DNA from: Clostridioides difficile_D
Lineage (GTDB): Bacteria; Bacillota; Clostridia; Peptostreptococcales; Peptostreptococcaceae
Direction of reading: 5' to 3'
Assembly: GCA_945861085.1 (NCBI GenBank)
Contig: OX244046.1
Coordinates: 62,001-126,000 of the forward strand
DNA: 64,000 nucleotides
Shown in pieces: positions 34,704-43,701 of this stretch. Under the pieces are notes generated by a model, which worked only from the letters and a program-made list of their open reading frames with translations, searched no databases and was not told the origin of the DNA. Within the stretch, counting starts at the first letter, position 1; each line of letters begins with the position of its first letter. The translations under genes were made by a program, and so were the position numbers.

Positions 34704-34784
34704 TAAAGACCATAGATATAATTTATACTGGAAAAAGTTTAAGACTTAAAATTCCAAGTTAAATTTATTTATGGTCTTTATTTT
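34704..34784 (+). terminator. long imperfect terminator-like hairpin
   Basis: TAAAGACCATA (34704-34714) pairs perfectly with TATGGTCTTTA (34770-34780), followed by TTTT. Inside, AATTTA...GGAA and TTCC...TAAATT can extend the fold. It lies 60 bases after the dehydrogenase stop. Confidence 0.6.
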
Positions 34785-35016
34785 GTATATTTAGTAGATT
34801 TTTGTATAAATCTAATTGTTTACAAGTATTTTCTTATGGAATTATAATTAAGTATAGGTATGTTATTAGGACATAATTTTCTATAGAAAATTAGACCTAT
34901 AAATGAAAAAAATGGATTTTATATTGGAAAGTTGTACATAATACATAATATATGCTTAAAATAATTTACAAAAAATCAAAAATAATGCATAGTTTACATA
35001 TAAGATAAAAAATATA
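34785..35016. other. gene-free stretch before the rpoB promoter
   Basis: AT-rich sequence with no open frame, no clear structure and no repeats that I can see. The rpoB promoter follows. Confidence 0.45.
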
Positions 35017-35045
35017 TTGAAAAATACTTGACATTATGCTAAAAT
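35017..35045 (+). promoter_or_regulatory. sigma-A promoter of rpoB-rpoC
   Basis: TTGAAA (35017-35022), 17-bp spacer, TAAAAT (35040-35045), with TGC before the -10 (extended -10). A consensus TTGACA at 35028 sits within the spacer but lacks a matching -10. Confidence 0.7.
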
Positions 35046-35105
35046 TATTAGATGCGTTAGAATGAACTATTGTTTTATTTTTAATTATTGAGAGGTGAAA
35101 AGTGA

Positions 35106-38100
35106 ATGCCACATCCTGTCACGATAGGTAAAAGAACTAGAATGAGCTTTTCTAAAATTAAGGAAATAGCTGATGTGCCAAATCTTATAGAAATTCAAGT
35201 AGATTCCTATGAGTGGTTTTTAAAAGAAGGTTTAAAAGAAGTGTTTGATGATATTTCACCAATAGAAGATTATACTGGTAATCTTATATTGGAATTTGTC
35301 GACTATTCTCTAGATGATAAACCAAAGTACGATATAGAAGAGTGTAAAGAGAGAGATGCTACATATTGTGCACCTCTAAAAGTTAAGGTAAGACTTATAA
35401 ATAAAGAAACAGGTGAGATAAAAGAACAAGAAGTATTTATGGGTGACTTCCCTTTAATGACAGAAAGAGGAACTTTCGTTATAAATGGAGCAGAAAGAGT
35501 TATAGTAAGTCAATTAGTTAGATCTCCTGGTGTTTACTATGCGGAAGAAAGAGATAAAACAGGTAAGAGATTGATTTCATCTACTGTAATTCCTAATAGA
35601 GGAGCATGGTTAGAATATGAAACAGATTCTAATGATGTAATATCTGTAAGAGTTGATAGAACAAGAAAACAACCAGTTACAGTTTTACTTAGAGCTTTAG
35701 GAATAGGAACAGATGCAGAGATAATTGACCTTTTAGGAGAAGACGAGAGATTATCTGCTACATTAGAAAAGGATAATACTAAGACAGTAGAAGAAGGTCT
35801 TGTAGAGATATACAAAAAATTAAGACCAGGTGAACCTCCTACTGTAGAAAGTGCATCATCTTTACTAAATGCTTTATTCTTTGATCCAAAAAGATATGAC
35901 TTAGCAAAAGTTGGTAGATATAAATTTAATAAGAAACTTGCTTTATGTTACAGAATAATGAATAAAATTTCAGCAGAAGACATAATAAATCCAGAAACTG
36001 GTGAGGTATTTGTAAAAGCTGGAGAAAAAATAAGTTATGAGTTGGCTAAAGACATACAAAATGCAGGTATAAACGTAGTAAATCTATTAATGGATGATGA
36101 TAAGAAAGTTAGAGTTATAGGGAATAATTTTGTAGATATTAAGTCTCACATTGATTTTGACATAGATGATTTAAACATAAAAGAAAAAGTACATTATCCA
36201 ACTTTAAAAGAAATTTTAGATGGATATAGTGATGAAGAAGAAATAAAAGAGGCTATAAAATCAAGAATTAAAGAACTTATACCAAAACATATATTATTAG
36301 ATGATATAATAGCTTCAATAAGTTATGAGTTCAATATATTCTATAATATAGGAAATATTGATGATATAGATCACCTAGGAAACAGAAGAATAAGATCTGT
36401 AGGTGAATTATTACAAAATCAAGTTAGAATTGGTCTTTCAAGAATGGAAAGAGTCATAAAAGAGAGAATGACAGTTCAAGATATGGAAGCTATAACGCCT
36501 CAAGCGTTAGTTAACATAAGACCAGTTTCAGCTGCAATAAAAGAATTCTTTGGTAGTTCTCAGTTATCTCAGTTCATGGATCAAACAAATCCACTATCTG
36601 AGTTAACACATAAGAGAAGATTATCAGCCCTTGGGCCTGGAGGTCTTTCAAGAGAAAGAGCTGGATTCGAAGTGCGTGACGTTCACCATTCACATTATGG
36701 TAGAATGTGTCCAATAGAGACTCCAGAAGGACCAAATATCGGTCTTATAAACTCTTTAGGAACTTATGCAAAGATAAATGAATTCGGATTTATAGAATCA
36801 CCATATAGAAAATTTGACAAAGAAACATCAACAGTTACTGATGAGATACATTATTTAACTGCTGACGAAGAAGATTTATTCGTAAGAGCTCAGGCAAATG
36901 AGCCATTAACAGAAGATGGTAAATTCGTAAACCATAGAGTTGTTTGTAGAACTGTAAATGGTGCTGTTGAAATGGTTCCTGAAAGCAGAGTAGATTACAT
37001 GGATATATCTCCTAAGCAGGTTGTATCTGTTGCCACTGCTATGATACCTTTCCTAGAAAATGATGATGCCAACCGTGCCCTTATGGGAGCGAACATGCAA
37101 CGTCAGGCAGTGCCTCTAGTTAGAAGAGAAGCACCAATCATAGGAACTGGTATAGAATACAGAGCTGCAAAAGACTCTGGAGCAGTTGTTGTTGCTAGAA
37201 ATTCTGGTATAGCAGAAAGAGTAACAGCAGATGAAATAATCATAAAAAGAGAAGATGGAAATAGAGATAGATATAATCTACTTAAGTTTAAACGTTCAAA
37301 CTCAGGTACTTGTATAAATCAAACACCTATAATAAATAAAGGTGACCAGATAATGAAAGGTGATGTTATAGCAGATGGTCCAGCAACTGATTTAGGAGAA
37401 GTTGCACTTGGAAGAAACTGCCTTATAGCATTCATGACTTGGGAAGGTTATAACTACGAGGATGCTATATTAATAAATGAAAGATTAGTTAAAGAAGATA
37501 GATTATCAACAATTCATATAGAAGAATATGAATGTGAAGCTAGAGATACAAAACTAGGACCAGAGGAAATAACTAGAGATATACCTAATGTTGGAGATAG
37601 TGCAATCAAGAACTTAGATGACAGAGGTATAATAAGAATAGGTGCTGAAGTGGACTCAGGAGATATACTAGTTGGTAAAGTAACTCCAAAAGGAGAAACT
37701 GAACTTACTGCTGAGGAAAGATTACTTCGTGCAATATTTGGAGAAAAGGCTAGAGAAGTTAGAGATACTTCACTTAAAGTACCTCATGGTGAATCTGGTA
37801 TAATAGTTGATGTAAAAGTATTTACTAGAGAAAATGGAGATGACTTATCTCCAGGTGTAAATGAGTTAGTAAGATGTTATATAGCTAAAAAGAGAAAAAT
37901 AAAAGTTGGAGATAAAATGGCTGGTCGTCATGGTAATAAAGGGGTTATCTCAAGAGTATTACCAGAAGAAGATATGCCATTCATGGAAAATGGAACTCCT
38001 TTAGATATCATACTTAACCCACAAGGTATACCATCACGTATGAACATCGGTCAGGTTCTAGAGGTTCATTTAGGACTTGCTGCTAAGACATTGGGATGGT

Positions 38101-38822
38101 ATGTAGCAACATCAGTATTCGATGGTGCTAATGAGTACGACATAATGGATGCTCTTGAGGAAGCTGGGTATCCTAGAGATGGTAAATTGACTCTATATGA
38201 TGGTAGAACAGGTGAGACTTTTGATAACAGAATAACTGTTGGATATATGTATTACTTAAAACTACATCACTTAGTAGATGAAAAACTACATGCAAGAAGT
38301 ACTGGACCATACTCATTAGTTACTCAACAGCCACTAGGTGGTAAAGCTCAATTTGGTGGACAAAGATTTGGAGAGATGGAGGTTTGGGCTCTAGAGGCAT
38401 ATGGAGCTGCTCATATACTTCAAGAAATACTTACTGTTAAGTCTGATGATGTTGTAGGTCGTGTTAGAACTTATGAAGCTATAGTTAAAGGTGAAAACAT
38501 ACCTGAGCCAGGAATCCCAGAATCATTTAAGGTTCTTATAAAAGAACTTCAAAGTTTATGCTTAGATGTAAAAGTATTAACAGATGAAGACCAAGAAATA
38601 GAAGTAAGAGAATCTGTGGATGAAGATGATACAATAGGTGAATTTGAGCTAGATGTTGTAAATCACATGGGAGAAGTTGAAGAAAGTAATATAATAGAAG
38701 AAATTGAAGATGATTTTGTAGAAAACACAGAAGATGAGGATATAGAGAATTTAGAAGAATTCACTGAAGAGGATTTATTTGAAGAAGAAATAGATTTTGA
38801 TGGTGATGACTTTGATATTTAA
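35106..38822 (+). CDS. rpoB: RNA polymerase beta subunit
   Basis: The 1238-residue beta subunit. The rifamycin region reads SSQLSQFMDQTNPLSELTHK around residue 490, with His502 and Arg505 as in sensitive C. difficile; Val1143 (codon 38532-38534), a fidaxomicin-resistance site, is also wild type. The KMAGRHGNKGVISR catalytic segment and GGKAQFGGQRFGEMEVWALEAYGAA near the C-terminus are intact. After about residue 1160 there is a strongly acidic tail ending EEIDFDGDDFDI, not found in E. coli RpoB. GAGAGGTGA precedes ATG 35106. Confidence 0.98.
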   Translation: MPHPVTIGKRTRMSFSKIKEIADVPNLIEIQVDSYEWFLKEGLKEVFDDISPIEDYTGNLILEFVDYSLDDKPKYDIEECKERDATYCAPLKVKVRLINKETGEIKEQEVFMGDFPLMTERGTFVINGAERVIVSQLVRSPGVYYAEERDKTGKRLISSTVIPNRGAWLEYETDSNDVISVRVDRTRKQPVTVLLRALGIGTDAEIIDLLGEDERLSATLEKDNTKTVEEGLVEIYKKLRPGEPPTVESASSLLNALFFDPKRYDLAKVGRYKFNKKLALCYRIMNKISAEDIINPETGEVFVKAGEKISYELAKDIQNAGINVVNLLMDDDKKVRVIGNNFVDIKSHIDFDIDDLNIKEKVHYPTLKEILDGYSDEEEIKEAIKSRIKELIPKHILLDDIIASISYEFNIFYNIGNIDDIDHLGNRRIRSVGELLQNQVRIGLSRMERVIKERMTVQDMEAITPQALVNIRPVSAAIKEFFGSSQLSQFMDQTNPLSELTHKRRLSALGPGGLSRERAGFEVRDVHHSHYGRMCPIETPEGPNIGLINSLGTYAKINEFGFIESPYRKFDKETSTVTDEIHYLTADEEDLFVRAQANEPLTEDGKFVNHRVVCRTVNGAVEMVPESRVDYMDISPKQVVSVATAMIPFLENDDANRALMGANMQRQAVPLVRREAPIIGTGIEYRAAKDSGAVVVARNSGIAERVTADEIIIKREDGNRDRYNLLKFKRSNSGTCINQTPIINKGDQIMKGDVIADGPATDLGEVALGRNCLIAFMTWEGYNYEDAILINERLVKEDRLSTIHIEEYECEARDTKLGPEEITRDIPNVGDSAIKNLDDRGIIRIGAEVDSGDILVGKVTPKGETELTAEERLLRAIFGEKAREVRDTSLKVPHGESGIIVDVKVFTRENGDDLSPGVNELVRCYIAKKRKIKVGDKMAGRHGNKGVISRVLPEEDMPFMENGTPLDIILNPQGIPSRMNIGQVLEVHLGLAAKTLGWYVATSVFDGANEYDIMDALEEAGYPRDGKLTLYDGRTGETFDNRITVGYMYYLKLHHLVDEKLHARSTGPYSLVTQQPLGGKAQFGGQRFGEMEVWALEAYGAAHILQEILTVKSDDVVGRVRTYEAIVKGENIPEPGIPESFKVLIKELQSLCLDVKVLTDEDQEIEVRESVDEDDTIGEFELDVVNHMGEVEESNIIEEIEDDFVENTEDEDIENLEEFTEEDLFEEEIDFDGDDFDI

Positions 38823-38863
38823 ATTTAATTAATGTAAATCTCAAATAGAAGGGAGAGAACTCC

Positions 38864-41800
38864 TTGTTTGAATTAAACAATTTCGAGTCGATAAAAATAG
38901 CATTGGCTTCTCCAGAAAAAATAAGACAATGGTCTAGAGGAGAAGTTAAAAAGCCAGAAACTATAAATTACCGTACTTTAAAACCAGAGAAAGATGGTCT
39001 TTTCTGTGAAAGAATATTTGGACCACAAAAAGACTGGGAGTGCCATTGTGGTAAATATAGAAGAGTTAGATATAAAGGTGTAGTTTGTGATAGATGTGGA
39101 GTAGAAGTAACTAAATCAAAAGTAAGAAGAGAGAGAATGGGACATATAGAGCTAGCTGCTCCTATGTCTCACATCTGGTATTTCAAAGGTATACCAAGTA
39201 GAATGGGACTTTTACTTGATATGTCACCAAGATCATTAGAAAAAATATTATACTTTGCTTCATATGTAGTAGTTGACCCAGGTGAAACTGGATTGAATGA
39301 AAAACAATTACTTACAGAAAAAGAATACAGAACTGCTCTTGAAAAGTATGGATATACTTTTACTGTAGGAATGGGTGCTGAAGCTGTAAAGACATTACTA
39401 CAAAATATAGATTTAGAGCAACAAAGTAAGGACCTAAGAGCGGAGTTAAAAGATAGTACAGGACAAAAGAAAGTTAGAACAATAAGAAGATTAGAAGTTG
39501 TAGAGGCATTTAAAAAGTCTGGAAATAAACCAGAATGGATGATTTTAGATGCAATACCAGTAATACCACCAGATTTAAGACCAATGGTACAACTTGATGG
39601 TGGAAGATTTGCAACTTCAGACCTAAATGACTTATATAGAAGAGTAATAAATAGAAATAATAGGCTTAAAAGATTATTAGAGCTTGGAGCTCCAGATATA
39701 ATTGTAAGAAATGAAAAAAGAATGCTTCAAGAAGCTGTTGATGCATTAATAGATAATGGTAGAAGAGGTAGACCTGTAACAGGGCCTGGAAATAGACCAC
39801 TTAAATCTTTATCAGATATGCTAAAAGGTAAACAAGGTCGTTTCCGTCAAAACTTACTTGGTAAGCGTGTTGACTACTCAGGACGTTCTGTTATAGTTGT
39901 TGGACCAGAACTTAAATTCTATCAATGTGGACTTCCAAAGAAAATGGCATTAGAATTATTTAAGCCATTTGTTATGGATAAGTTAGTTAAAGAAGGATAT
40001 GCACATAATATAAAAAGTGCTAAATCTATAGTAGAAAAAGTTAAGCCAGAAGTTTGGGATGTTTTAGAGGATGTTATAAAAAGTCATCCAGTTCTTCTTA
40101 ACCGTGCACCGACTCTACATAGATTAGGTATACAAGCATTTGAACCAATCTTAGTTGAAGGTAAAGCTATAAAACTACATCCTCTTGTATGTACAGCTTA
40201 CAATGCAGACTTCGATGGTGACCAAATGGCGGTTCATGTACCTTTATCAGTAGAAGCACAAGCAGAAGCAAGATTCTTAATGCTTTCTGTAAATAATATA
40301 CTTGCTCCTAAAGATGGTTCACCTATAACTACTCCATCTCAGGATATGGTTTTAGGTTGCTATTATCTAACAATAGAAGCACAAGATGGAGCTAAAGGAA
40401 CAGGTATGGTATTTAAAGACTTTAATGAATTATTACTTGCTTATTACAATAAGTCAGTTCATCTACATGCTTTAGTAAAATTGAAGGTAACACTTGAAGA
40501 TGGAAGAAGTTCATTAGTTGAAAGTACTGTTGGTAGATTTATATTTAATGAAAGTATACCTCAAGATTTAGGTTTTGTAGATAGAAAAGAAAACCCATTT
40601 GCACTAGAAGTTGATTTCTTAGCAGATAAAAAGTCTCTTGGTAAAATAATAGATAAATGCTTTAGAAAACATGGTAATACAGAAACAGCTGAATTACTAG
40701 ATTATATAAAAGCTCTAGGGTTTAAGTATTCTACATTAGGTGGTATAACAGTTGCTGTCGATGATATGAGTGTACCAGAAGAAAAGAAAGTATTTATAGC
40801 TGAGGCAGAAGCAAAAGTTGATAAATATGAAAAAGCATACAGAAGAGGTCTAATATCTGATGAAGAGAGATATGAAAAAGTTATAGAGACATGGACAGAA
40901 ACAACTGATAAAGTTACTGATGCTCTTATGGGTGGACTAGACAGATTAAATAATATATATATAATGGCACATTCAGGAGCCAGAGGTTCTAAAAACCAAA
41001 TTAGACAGCTAGCAGGTATGCGTGGTCTTATGGCCAATGCATCTGGTAAGACAGTTGAGATACCAGTTAAATCTAATTTCCGTGAAGGTTTATCAGTACT
41101 AGAATACTTTACATCTTCACATGGTGCCAGAAAAGGTCTTGCCGATACAGCTATACGTACAGCTGAATCTGGATACTTAACAAGAAGACTTGTTGATGTA
41201 AGTCAAGATGTTATTGTAAGAGAAATAGATTGTGGAACAGAAGATACTACAGAAATTTATGCTATAAAAGAAGGAAATGAAGTTATAGAAGAAATATATG
41301 ATAGAATTGTAGGAAGATACACTATAGACCCTATATTAAATCCTGAAACTGGTGAAGTTATAGTTGAAGCTGATGCTATGATACAAGAAGAAGAAGCAGA
41401 AACTATAGTAGCTTTAGGAATTGAAAAAATTAGGATAAGAACAGTTCTTAACTGTAAAACTAATCATGGAGTTTGTTCTAAGTGCTATGGTAGAAACTTA
41501 GCTACAGGAAAAGAAGTTAATATAGGTGAAGCAGTTGGTATAATAGCAGCTCAATCTATTGGTGAGCCGGGTACTCAGCTTACAATGCGTACATTCCATA
41601 CTGGAGGAGTTGCAGGAGCCGATATAACTCAAGGTCTTCCAAGGGTTGAAGAATTATTTGAGGCTAGAAAACCAAAAGGATTAGCTGTAATAACTGAAGT
41701 GTCTGGTAGAGTTGAAATAGACGAAACTGGAAAGAGAAAAGAAGTAAATGTAATACCAGAAGAAGGCGAAACTCAAACATATGTGATACCATATGGTTCT

Positions 41801-42349
41801 AGAATAAAAGTTAAGCAAGGTCAAATGTTAGAAGCTGGAGACCCTTTAACACAAGGGTTTATAAATCCTCATGATATAGTAAGAGTAAATGGTGTTAAGG
41901 GAGTACAGGAATATATAGTTAAAGAAGTTCAAAGAGTGTATAGGCTTCAAGGGGTTGATGTTAATGATAAGCATATAGAAGTTATAGTAAGACAAATGCT
42001 ATCTAAAGTTAAAGTTGAAGACCCAGGAGATACAGATTTATTACCAGGTGGATATGAAGATGTATTAACATTCAATGAATGTAATAAAGATGCTATATCT
42101 AAAGGTTTAAGACCAGCAGTTGCTAAAAGAGTTTTACTTGGTATAACTAAAGCATCTCTTGCAACTGATTCATTCTTATCAGCAGCTTCGTTCCAGGAGA
42201 CGACAAGAGTATTAACTGAGGCAGCAATAAAAGGTAAAGAAGACCACCTAATAGGACTTAAAGAAAATGTTATATTAGGTAAGTTAATACCAGCAGGAAC
42301 AGGAATGAAGAAATATAGAAATATAGCTGTTGAAAAAATTGAAGATTAA
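38864..42349 (+). CDS. rpoC: RNA polymerase beta' subunit
   Basis: The 1161-residue beta' subunit. The N-terminal zinc site is CHCGKYRRVRYKGVVCDRCG; the catalytic Mg loop is YNADFDGDQMAVHVPLS; the second zinc site is CGTEDTTE...CKTNHGVCSKCYGRN; and the trigger-loop region includes MRTFHTGGVAGADITQGLPR. It starts at TTG 38864 (MFELNNFESIKI), with AAGGGAG about 9 bases upstream and no ATG nearby in frame. It lies 41 bases after rpoB in the same transcript. Confidence 0.98.
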   Translation: MFELNNFESIKIALASPEKIRQWSRGEVKKPETINYRTLKPEKDGLFCERIFGPQKDWECHCGKYRRVRYKGVVCDRCGVEVTKSKVRRERMGHIELAAPMSHIWYFKGIPSRMGLLLDMSPRSLEKILYFASYVVVDPGETGLNEKQLLTEKEYRTALEKYGYTFTVGMGAEAVKTLLQNIDLEQQSKDLRAELKDSTGQKKVRTIRRLEVVEAFKKSGNKPEWMILDAIPVIPPDLRPMVQLDGGRFATSDLNDLYRRVINRNNRLKRLLELGAPDIIVRNEKRMLQEAVDALIDNGRRGRPVTGPGNRPLKSLSDMLKGKQGRFRQNLLGKRVDYSGRSVIVVGPELKFYQCGLPKKMALELFKPFVMDKLVKEGYAHNIKSAKSIVEKVKPEVWDVLEDVIKSHPVLLNRAPTLHRLGIQAFEPILVEGKAIKLHPLVCTAYNADFDGDQMAVHVPLSVEAQAEARFLMLSVNNILAPKDGSPITTPSQDMVLGCYYLTIEAQDGAKGTGMVFKDFNELLLAYYNKSVHLHALVKLKVTLEDGRSSLVESTVGRFIFNESIPQDLGFVDRKENPFALEVDFLADKKSLGKIIDKCFRKHGNTETAELLDYIKALGFKYSTLGGITVAVDDMSVPEEKKVFIAEAEAKVDKYEKAYRRGLISDEERYEKVIETWTETTDKVTDALMGGLDRLNNIYIMAHSGARGSKNQIRQLAGMRGLMANASGKTVEIPVKSNFREGLSVLEYFTSSHGARKGLADTAIRTAESGYLTRRLVDVSQDVIVREIDCGTEDTTEIYAIKEGNEVIEEIYDRIVGRYTIDPILNPETGEVIVEADAMIQEEEAETIVALGIEKIRIRTVLNCKTNHGVCSKCYGRNLATGKEVNIGEAVGIIAAQSIGEPGTQLTMRTFHTGGVAGADITQGLPRVEELFEARKPKGLAVITEVSGRVEIDETGKRKEVNVIPEEGETQTYVIPYGSRIKVKQGQMLEAGDPLTQGFINPHDIVRVNGVKGVQEYIVKEVQRVYRLQGVDVNDKHIEVIVRQMLSKVKVEDPGDTDLLPGGYEDVLTFNECNKDAISKGLRPAVAKRVLLGITKASLATDSFLSAASFQETTRVLTEAAIKGKEDHLIGLKENVILGKLIPAGTGMKKYRNIAVEKIED

Positions 42350-42371
42350 TAGCAGATAGAGTAAAGAAATC

Positions 42372-42400
42372 TTGACAACCATTATTTGTGGTGTTAAAAT
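42372..42400 (+). promoter_or_regulatory. sigma-A promoter of the str operon (rpsL-rpsG-fusA-tufB)
   Basis: A consensus TTGACA (42372-42377), 17-bp spacer and TAAAAT (42395-42400), 22 bases after the rpoC stop. Confidence 0.9.
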
Positions 42401-42406
42401 AGTAAA

Positions 42407-42637
42407 GTGTGTTGTTTAAAAGTACACTAAGGGCTTGAATAAGCTCTTAGTTACTTTTAGATGGCAATAAATAAGAACTAAAAAGCATCAAGCTAGAAAA
42501 ATGCTAATATCACATATTTATGTGTTATAGACATTAAATTGTAAGTAACAAATGTTACAATCAGTCAGTATGAATATTCATATTGATGTAGTTGGCGGTC
42601 ACTGATAAGATCGAAAATTTGGAAGGAGGTGCAGATG
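42407..42637 (+). promoter_or_regulatory. long structured leader of the str operon
   Basis: About 230 bases of untranslated RNA precede rpsL. The strongest fold is at 42418-42458: AAAAGTA and CTAAGGGCTT pair with AAGCTCTTAG and TACTTTT. Smaller folds include GTAAC/GTTAC near 42545 and ATGAATATTCAT near 42570. A role in autoregulation (S7 or S12) is inference. Confidence 0.5.
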
Positions 42638-43060
42638 ATGCCAACAATTAACCAATTAGTTCGTAAAAGTAGAAAAGCGCTAGAGAAGAAATCTACTGCT
42701 CCAGCATTACAAAAAGGTTACAACTCTTTAAATAAGAAAGTAACTGACGCTAGTGCCCCACAAAAAAGAGGGGTTTGTACTTCAGTAAAAACAGTTACTC
42801 CTAAGAAACCTAACTCAGCTTTAAGAAAAGTTGCCAGAGTTAGATTAACTAATGGTATAGAAGTTTCTGCGTATATACCAGGAGAAGGACACAACTTACA
42901 AGAGCATAGTGTTGTTCTTATAAGAGGCGGAAGAGTAAAAGACCTTCCAGGGGTTAGATACCATATACTAAGAGGTACTCTAGATACAGCAGGTGTTGAT
43001 AAGAGAAGACAATCAAGATCTAAATACGGTGCTAAGAGACCTAAAGAAGCTAAAAAATAA
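42638..43060 (+). CDS. rpsL: ribosomal protein uS12
   Basis: A 140-residue 30S decoding-centre protein. PKKPNSALRKVARVRLTNG holds the Lys linked to streptomycin sensitivity, and the second loop VLIRGGRVKDLPGVRYH is wild type in appearance. I choose ATG 42638, because AAGGAGGTG ends 6 bases before it and the protein then starts MPTINQLVRKSRK as in other bacteria. First gene of the str operon. Confidence 0.97.
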   Translation: MPTINQLVRKSRKALEKKSTAPALQKGYNSLNKKVTDASAPQKRGVCTSVKTVTPKKPNSALRKVARVRLTNGIEVSAYIPGEGHNLQEHSVVLIRGGRVKDLPGVRYHILRGTLDTAGVDKRRQSRSKYGAKRPKEAKK

Positions 43061-43182
43061 AACAATTAATGATTGATTATAGTTCGGTGCTTTAAATATA
43101 TATATATTTACGGCATCACGGCATTAAATGATTTATGTCGAGTACCTATGATTTAAGTTAAATAATTAAGGAGGGAAGCGAA

Positions 43183-43653
43183 ATGCCAAGAAAAGGTAAT
43201 GTTCCAAAAAGAGAAGTTTTACCAGATCCTATGTATGGGAGTAAGGTAGTTACTAAATTAATAAATAATTTAATGGTAGACGGAAAAAAAGGAAAGTCTC
43301 AAAGAATAGTTTATGATGCTTTCGCAATTGTGGCTGAAAAAACAGGAGAAGAAGCTTTAGAAGTATTTAATAAAGCAATGGATAATATAATGCCTGTTTT
43401 AGAAGTAAAAGCAAGAAGAGTTGGTGGAGCAAACTACCAAGTGCCAATCGAAGTTAGACCTGAAAGAAGACAAACATTAGGCTTAAGATGGCTAGTGAAA
43501 TACACTAGAGCTCGTGGAGAAAAAGGAATGGTTGAAAAGCTAGCTAAAGAAATAATGGATGCAGCTAACAACACTGGAGCTTCAGTTAAGAAAAAAGAAG
43601 ATACTCATAAAATGGCAGAAGCTAATAAAGCATTTGCTCATTACAGATGGTAG
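43183..43653 (+). CDS. rpsG: ribosomal protein uS7
   Basis: A 156-residue primary 16S-binding protein of the 30S head. It starts MPRKGNVPKREVLPDPMYGS and has NIMPVLEVKARRVGGANYQVPIEV, the conserved rRNA-binding loop, and RWLVKYTRARGEKGM. GGAGGGAAG precedes ATG 43183. A 122-base gap containing TATATATATA and GGCATCACGGCAT separates it from rpsL, longer than usual. S7 is the autogenous repressor of this operon in E. coli. Confidence 0.97.
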   Translation: MPRKGNVPKREVLPDPMYGSKVVTKLINNLMVDGKKGKSQRIVYDAFAIVAEKTGEEALEVFNKAMDNIMPVLEVKARRVGGANYQVPIEVRPERRQTLGLRWLVKYTRARGEKGMVEKLAKEIMDAANNTGASVKKKEDTHKMAEANKAFAHYRW

Positions 43654-43701
43654 GATATATAGATATCTTATAAAATTGAGGATATCATAAGGAGGATAAC
43701 C

